A stretch of DNA of 64,000 bases from Siphonodentalium dalli. Lineage: Eukaryota > Mollusca > Scaphopoda > Gadilida > Siphonodentaliidae. Positions 58,770 to 64,000 of this stretch are shown here, piece after piece. The notes under the pieces were generated by a model. That model had not been told where the DNA came from. It saw only the letters and a list, made by a program, of their open reading frames with translations, and did no database searches. The first letter of the stretch is position 1, and every line of letters begins with the position of its first letter. Both the position numbers and the translations under genes were made by a program. The DNA is taken from NCBI GenBank assembly GCA_032622095.1, contig CP136065.1, positions 109,409,195 to 109,473,194 on the forward strand, read 5' to 3'.

Positions 58770-59305
58770 ATATATTTATTATCCCCCTGGCCCTCCATAA
58801 AAATTTGTGGCCGTCCCGAAAAATTGTCTGAGTTTTTTTTAGAACAATTATCAATAGTTTTTAAAGATTTTTGGTTTGTGAGTTCACAAAAGGAGTATTT
58901 GAAATGAGTTTGCAAACTAGGCCCAGCCTACATTTTTACCAGAGATATCGTCCATTTTCTTGTAATTTTTTGGCATTTAGCACACAGGAAAAGTTGTCTG
59001 GGGTTTATTTCGAACAATTGTCATTGATTTGAAAGATTTTTGGTTTATAAATTCACAAGCGGAGTTTCTGAAACAAGTTCGCAAACTAGCCCCGACCGTA
59101 CATTTTCACCACTGTGACGGCCCCTTGATATTAATTTTTTGGCATTGCAATTGAAATTTTAAGCCCAAACTAAAACAAATATTAACCAATCTCAAACAAA
59201 TATGAACTGATTTCATTTATTTTTTAGCATATTTTGAAAATGTCCATCCCCAAACTTTGCCTAACTAGGCGGGGGGATACTGCTGTCCGTGACTGCTTGT
59301 TTATT
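58770..59305 (+). repeat. Pearl-like family D, diverged copy
   Basis: Two diverged units (aaagatttttggtttgtgag, then aaagatttttggtttataaa) and the tail ggcggggggatactgctgtc match family D at 44.96 kb. Confidence 0.6.
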
Positions 59306-59396
59306 TTCAGGGGTTGATTTAATGTTTTAAATTTGTATAGCATTTTGCAGCACTGGTAAATTTTGTATAGCATTCCCTACAGATACATGTTTTTTG

Positions 59397-59665
59397 TCCC
59401 CCGAAAAATTAATTTTCGGGGACTATAGAAACGGGGTCCATCCGTCCGTCATACTTTTGAGTACCTTCATGGTGTAATCAACTTAAGAATATTGTTGCCC
59501 ATATATTGAAGATGTGCAACATGTATATAGATGACGGAAAAATTATTTTTTGACAGAGTTATTAACCCTTTTCGACATTTTCAACATTTTTAACAATTTC
59601 TTTAACAAAGCGGAATCAACTTGCCACGTTTTCGGGGGACACTGTGGTCAGCTGACCTTTTATTC
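59397..59665 (+). repeat. Pearl-like family E
   Basis: Head hairpin gtcccccgaaaaatt / aattttcggggac, tccatccgtccgtc, and tail tttaacaaagcgg ... gggggacactgtggtcagct. A tail-only copy lies at 32237-32306. Confidence 0.6.
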
Positions 59666-59828
59666 ATTGTAAATTGGTTAGCAGAAATTGGAAATTGCAT
59701 CACAATTGCAATGTGAATCCAGTTAAATCGAGCCCTGATTTTAGTATGGCATGTAATAAATATGTAAGAAGCACATGTTTTTTTGAGACGAGGCTTTCCC
59801 TGAGAAACAAACTGTTTGGTTTATTTAA

Positions 59829-59971
59829 GAAATAAATACACTGCGCATAGGCGTGTATAGTAGAATTTGACCACAAAGAAACTGATTGTAGAACGACGCG
59901 AAGCGGAGTCCTACAATCAGTTTCTGTGGTCAAATTCTACTATACACGCCGATGCGCAGTGTATTTATTTC
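59829..59971. repeat. Long hairpin with about 62-bp arms, conserved-loop type
   Basis: Left arm 59829-59891 pairs with 59911-59971; the 19-base loop holds ACGACGCGAAGCGGAGT, also found at the tip of the hairpin at 165-297 although the arms differ. Confidence 0.9.
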
Positions 59972-60277
59972 TTTTGTAATTCGACTATGTTTTGGTGTCA
60001 ATTGTAGTGACATACTTTCAACATGCTATATAATAGCCCAGTTTCTAGCTCTGTGTGTTATGATTTTCCACAAAAAGTTCTTCTCAGAATTGTAATGTCA
60101 AACATGACGTCACTATTGAACGGCGACCAGTTTTCATTGCCTTTTTGGCAACAAAATTTAAGTTAAGAAGTACAGTAGATAGTCATTATATGTCTCTTTC
60201 TTCAGCCTATAGCATGACATTAACCAATGCCCATGTGGTTTGACTTCTAAAAGTTTGAGGCGTTGGCATCATGTCAC

Positions 60278-60306
60278 TGATTGTACCACATTTTGTTGTG
60301 GTACAA
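60278..60306. repeat. Short perfect hairpin
   Basis: attgtaccaca and tgtggtacaat are exact inverses around a six-base loop. Confidence 0.8.
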
Positions 60307-60670
60307 TGCAGATTATCTAGAATTGTACCACAAAACAACAGTCGTGTCTCCATGGGAATACATGATACTGACCAATCAGGACGAGCCTTGTATGTAAGTT
60401 CAGGCAAGGTCGTATTACAACTGGCATTAAACACCTTAAATAGAATATTTTACAATCCTTTGAAATAGTTATGCACAATTTTAGAAATAACTACTGAATA
60501 TCAACTGTAATCCCAAAGACTTTGCAAAGTTAGGGGGAATAAATACTTGGATCACCAGTGTCACTGGCAATTTGGTATCCTTTGCTTCTTGTGTTGTCAT
60601 ACTGCTCGACTATAATGAATGAATCCACGGTTTCATTGCAGGATTGTGGTAAATGACAGATATTCTTCAG

Positions 60671-60911
60671 TACAGATGAAGTAGAAGTCGATGGCATTGA
60701 TGTCACCAACATTGACTCCCACTATGGATGTTTTAAGGCCATATCACCTCAATGGCGAGATGTACAAAGCTTGGGTATTATTCACATGTGTATTCAGGAG
60801 ATATGCACCAGCAAAGTTTGTTCATTCTTTTGTAACATCAAGACATCGCCAGTGTATCCCCATGTCATATTTTTAGGCGATCGGTCGGGCATTTTCTTTG
60901 ACTGTATATGA
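60671..60911 (+). other. Weak candidate for a further exon of the Myb gene
   Basis: After an acceptor-like ttcttcag an 80-codon frame is open in the phase required by exon 7, and it has a DVTNID...ISPQW pattern reminiscent of the last DMTF1 Myb repeat. An AATAAA lies at 60933. Against it: the joined codon would turn the conserved W into C, about 30 expected residues are missing, and the second half is part of an inverted repeat with 61140-61265. Probably not coding. Confidence 0.15.
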
Positions 60912-61265
60912 TGTCTATGTAACTATTCCAGAAATAAAAATTACGAAAGTTTAAATTAATATGCAAAATCCAAAACGAAAAAAAGTGTCTATTGCCGCTG
61001 TTGACAAGTGATCCAACACCAACTCGGCAATATAATCCTTGTTAATCTCAATGTCAATCTAACTCCCATGGTTAGCAAATGATGATCCTATCAAACAATC
61101 ACTCCATAGTGTAAAATGGGAGGCCTTGGATACATGCACAATGGCACAGTACACAGGCAATACTTCACTTGTGCATTGCTGGAGTATATGGTGTCACATA
61201 ATAAAGACTCACATTGGCGTGGATACATGCGTGAGTATAATACACAAGCTTTGCAAATCTTACCG
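60755..61265. repeat. Diverged inverted repeat
   Basis: agatgtacaaagcttgggta at about 60760 corresponds to agatttgcaaagcttgtgta read on the minus strand at about 61236-61258, with weaker similarity continuing on either side. Confidence 0.5.
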
Positions 61266-61536
61266 CTGGATTCAGTCTGGAAATATGTATGGATATACAC
61301 GGATGCTGTCACAAGATTTTGAGATTGGGATGATATATATCAATAAATGCCTAGAGATATAAAAGTGTCTAGTGACAATTTTGAAATTGCAATTTGAACG
61401 GATTCAATATTCCAACAATATTATTATATGAACATCAATTGACCTCCAAAAATCCCATATTAATTAATGTCACATAAATACAATCATTTGACTTTCTGAA
61501 CATCTCTTATATTTGAATACAGACCAGGTTTACCAT

Positions 61537-61715
61537 ACATGACTGGAGCTTCCTGAGCTTTTGCCAAAACCCTGTGCCAATGCATTCTCTTATATATGCG
61601 AGTCTCCCTATTATCTGTGGGATACTCGCATATAGAAGAGAATACATTGGCCTAAAAATATTTACCCTGACATTGTAAGCCAGTGCATTCTCTGGTATAT
61701 GCGAGGCTCCGATAG
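61537..61715. repeat. Short interspersed repeat, copy 4
   Basis: catgactggagcttcc, tgcattctcttatatatgcg and gatactcgcatatagaagag match the family. Confidence 0.7.
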
Positions 61716-62267
61716 GTGAACATTATCAGAACATTACGTCAGGACTTTCCAGTTGGCTACACAACTGGAATATCCTTATCATCCACCATGAATATATCCA
61801 TGTTTTCCGGGAATATGTCAATATATTAAAGCACTATGAATTCAAAGACAACTCTGTGTTCAATGAGCCTTTGCATTATATAGCGGGGAGACTATATCTC
61901 TAAAAAAAATAGTTAACCAGAATTAACAAGTGCACCGCACAGCACAGATTATCCTCCCTCAAAGATGTTTTTTTGCCGAGGTTTACCGCTAGTAATCTTT
62001 TGAGGTGGCATAATTCGGTAAATGTCTTAATCTGGCCTGCGATGACTGGACAAAGACTGTTGCATGTGGATATCCATCATCCCATTGTGGTTCATAAATA
62101 TACCAAAGATCATTTACATCTCATCTGACATGACGGGGATGGACGTATTCTACACCACCACTTCAAAAGAAATGAATGGACATGTGGATATTTTTCCCTT
62201 GCCTCATGAGCATACTACAGTAGTGCCCTAGATAATCGACTCCTTAACCACAGCAGAATTATGGTTA
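61716..62267. other. No gene seen
   Basis: AT-rich DNA without open frame or repeat recognised. Confidence 0.55.
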
Positions 62268-62386
62268 ATTTTTCAGGATTTAGTCAGAAATATGGCTTGT
62301 TGCCATTCATAGGAAAGTTCTCAGTGAGAGCTTTCCGATGAATGGCAACAAGCCATATTCCTGACTAAATCCTGAAAAAGAGTTGA
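62268..62386. repeat. Hairpin with arms of about 48 bp
   Basis: ttttcaggatttagtcag ... ataggaaag pairs with ctttccgat ... gactaaatcctgaaaaa around a loop ttctcagtgagag. Confidence 0.9.
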
Positions 62387-62611
62387 TTATTTAGGGAATT
62401 ACTATATAGGTACTGGTTTACATCAAAGTACGGTTGCCTTACTCTTCTATAGCAGACTTTAAGCATAAATCATCCTCTCATCTAAGATCATCCATGATGG
62501 TAAAAAAATGTTACAATTGTGAAATTAATCGGGTTTATCTCACAGAAAACATGTTGTGAACTCCACAAGAGTCAACTGAAAGAAGTAATTTAATGTGACA
62601 ATATATTATAC

Positions 62612-62696
62612 TAGCTGAAACAGGCTCTGGGGCCACAGGCCCCTGCACAAAGGGGCCTTTGTGCGCATTTTGATCTTAGACAGAGCCTGTATTCAG
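62612..62696. repeat. Imperfect hairpin with GC-rich inner palindromes
   Basis: tgaaacaggctctg and cagagcctgtattca are the outer inverse; inside, aggcccctgcacaaag and ggggcctttgtgc fold again. Confidence 0.65.
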
Positions 62697-63145
62697 CGGC
62701 TGCATTTGTGCGCTTGGCGCATATTTTGATCGTTTAAATATGTTTATATTTAAAAATAAAAAAAAAATTAAATTTATATATTTTTTAGATTTAACTCCTT
62801 GCTCATATTAATTTGTTTTTAAAACAAATGACATCCACCAGGGTACCCCGAGTCACCACACCAAATTTGGTTGACATCAGTCTAGGGGGGTCTGGGAGAA
62901 AAATTGTGAATGGGCAGGGCAGACAGATACTACTCTATAGAAAACACCTCAAAAAAAGTTAGTTCCCCCTCATATAATACCCTGTATCTCCTACATTTGT
63001 TTACCCGATTGTTTTGACATTTGAACCAATTGAGAACATGGTAAATGCAGCTATTTTTGGAATTAAACATAATCTGCCTTTAATACATAGCGATCATCCA
63101 GTGATATGGCCCAATATACACAGCTCCAGAAATTCCTGGGAAGAA

Positions 63146-63323
63146 TCAGCTTTTTATTTTAACTTTTAATTCCACTGGAGCTGGGTCAACGTTAAGTTCT
63201 CTCCTCAAGTCATTTATATCTTTCTCCCACTCTTTCTCATAGTATACGGACATGAGATGCTTTGACTGGGATCCACATCTGATGGCCCATGGTAAATAAA
63301 CTCCCAGGTATTTCTGTGTGTGC
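63146..63323 (-). CDS. Probable terminal exon of an unidentified minus-strand gene
   Basis: On the minus strand a strong acceptor (cttttatatttctacag) is followed by one base and then 58 codons ending with TGA at 63148-63146. The peptide contains HTQKYLGVYLPWAIRCG, SKHLMSVYYEKEWEKDI and NDLRRELNVDPAPVELKV, with a natural protein-like composition and no repeat character. A variant poly-A signal (attaaa) lies about 65 bases past the stop. No family is recognised. Upstream exons would lie to the right; I could not place one with confidence before position 64000. The open frame itself extends to an ATG at 63358, which crosses the acceptor. Confidence 0.45.
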
Positions 63324-63649
63324 CTGTAGAAATATAAAAGTGTCATATGAATCCTCAAGTCATGTTTGTAATCATATACATATCGTTAACTAATATATAT
63401 TGTTCCTCCTCCAGTAAGAAACCATTTTCCTTCGGCAAAATGCTGCATTACAGTTCTCATGTTCATGTCTCAAGTTGCCAACATTAAGGAAACTAGACAA
63501 CCATTCCATCGTCTCTCATCGGACTGTTTCGTCATGACATTTATGCTGACCGAAGTTATGGAGGGACTGATAAGAGATTTTGTGGTGATCATTATTCTGT
63601 AATAAAAGTTAAATGTCCACCTTATTGTGGACAGTTTGTGGTTGATTGA

Positions 63650-63990
63650 TGAGACGTGGCGACGGGGGGGTTGGGGGTGTCTCAACCCCCCCCCCCCAAC
63701 TTTGGTCAAAATTTTCAACCATTGGAAATTTCATACCTGACACAACAATAGTTGGAAATTTCACACCAACAATAGGTTGAAAATGTTCTTGTAGTTTGAT
63801 TTTCAAACAATTTATTAGGGGGAATTTATTGTTTTTGGACCAATATTTGCATATTTTGCTTCTTTTGGTAAAACATTTTGGACTGAAATGGCCATCAGTT
63901 AGAAATTTTCCAACCTTAGGGGGTGTCAGGTTGGAAATTTCCAACACTTGGAAAGCTTGTGTCCTGGTCCCTCCCCCATGGCCAGTTAAA
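63650..63990. repeat. Repeat-like region with G/C runs and ttggaaatttc motifs
   Basis: A G run and a C run frame a small foldback (63663-63705), followed by several (g)ttggaaatttcacacc variants in both orientations to 63950. Runs to the window edge, so the element may continue. Confidence 0.5.
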
Positions 63991-64000
63991 AACTTCTAGT

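Overview
This is eukaryotic, animal nuclear DNA: AT-rich, gene-poor and packed with transposon debris. The only clear host gene is split into exons separated by introns of up to 13 kb. Several repeats combine a palindromic head, a short (CCGT)n stretch and tandem units of about 155-175 bp. That layout resembles the pearl/CvA type (Helitron-like) elements described from oysters, so a lophotrochozoan, perhaps a mollusc or a relative, is my best guess. No marker in the window fixes the species.

Layout. 0.1-9 kb: a foldback hairpin, a G-rich inverted-repeat element, a direct repeat 4.7 kb apart, a 41-42 bp minisatellite of about 1.9 kb, and two copies of a TTAA-flanked MITE. 9.2-10.4 kb: a cluster of about ten copies of a 17-bp motif. 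11.3-14.9 kb: a LINE on the minus strand with endonuclease and reverse transcriptase, split by one frameshift. 15.5-17.9 kb: microsatellite, a 160-bp array, a 131-bp array and two long hairpins. 18.1-22.0 kb: two neighbouring Harbinger-like elements with CAG/CTG target duplications, one with a transposase remnant. 22.5-24.1 kb: a 1.5 kb near-perfect palindrome. 24.3-27.3 kb: a GGCC/TTA Harbinger-like element with another transposon nested in it, then a 1 kb foldback.

30.1 kb to at least 56.9 kb (plus strand): a gene for a Myb/SANT protein of the DMTF1/TTF1 (REB1-like) kind. Seven coding exons have canonical GT-AG borders and matching codon phases at all six junctions, giving 609 codons. The N-terminal 356 residues form four diverged repeats of about 70 residues that I do not recognise, and half of a fifth lies in exon 4 just before the Myb region. 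The 3' end of the gene was not found. Its introns hold hAT, TTAA, Harbinger-like and pearl-like elements, including a three-level nest at 49.9-52.1 kb, and decayed exon-like segments in intron 3.

57-64 kb: more foldbacks and short interspersed repeats, and a probable terminal exon of an unidentified minus-strand gene at 63.15-63.32 kb. No tRNA, rRNA, CRISPR or bacterial feature was seen. All calls come from reading the sequence by eye. Family names rest on motifs, terminal repeats and target duplications, without database searches.
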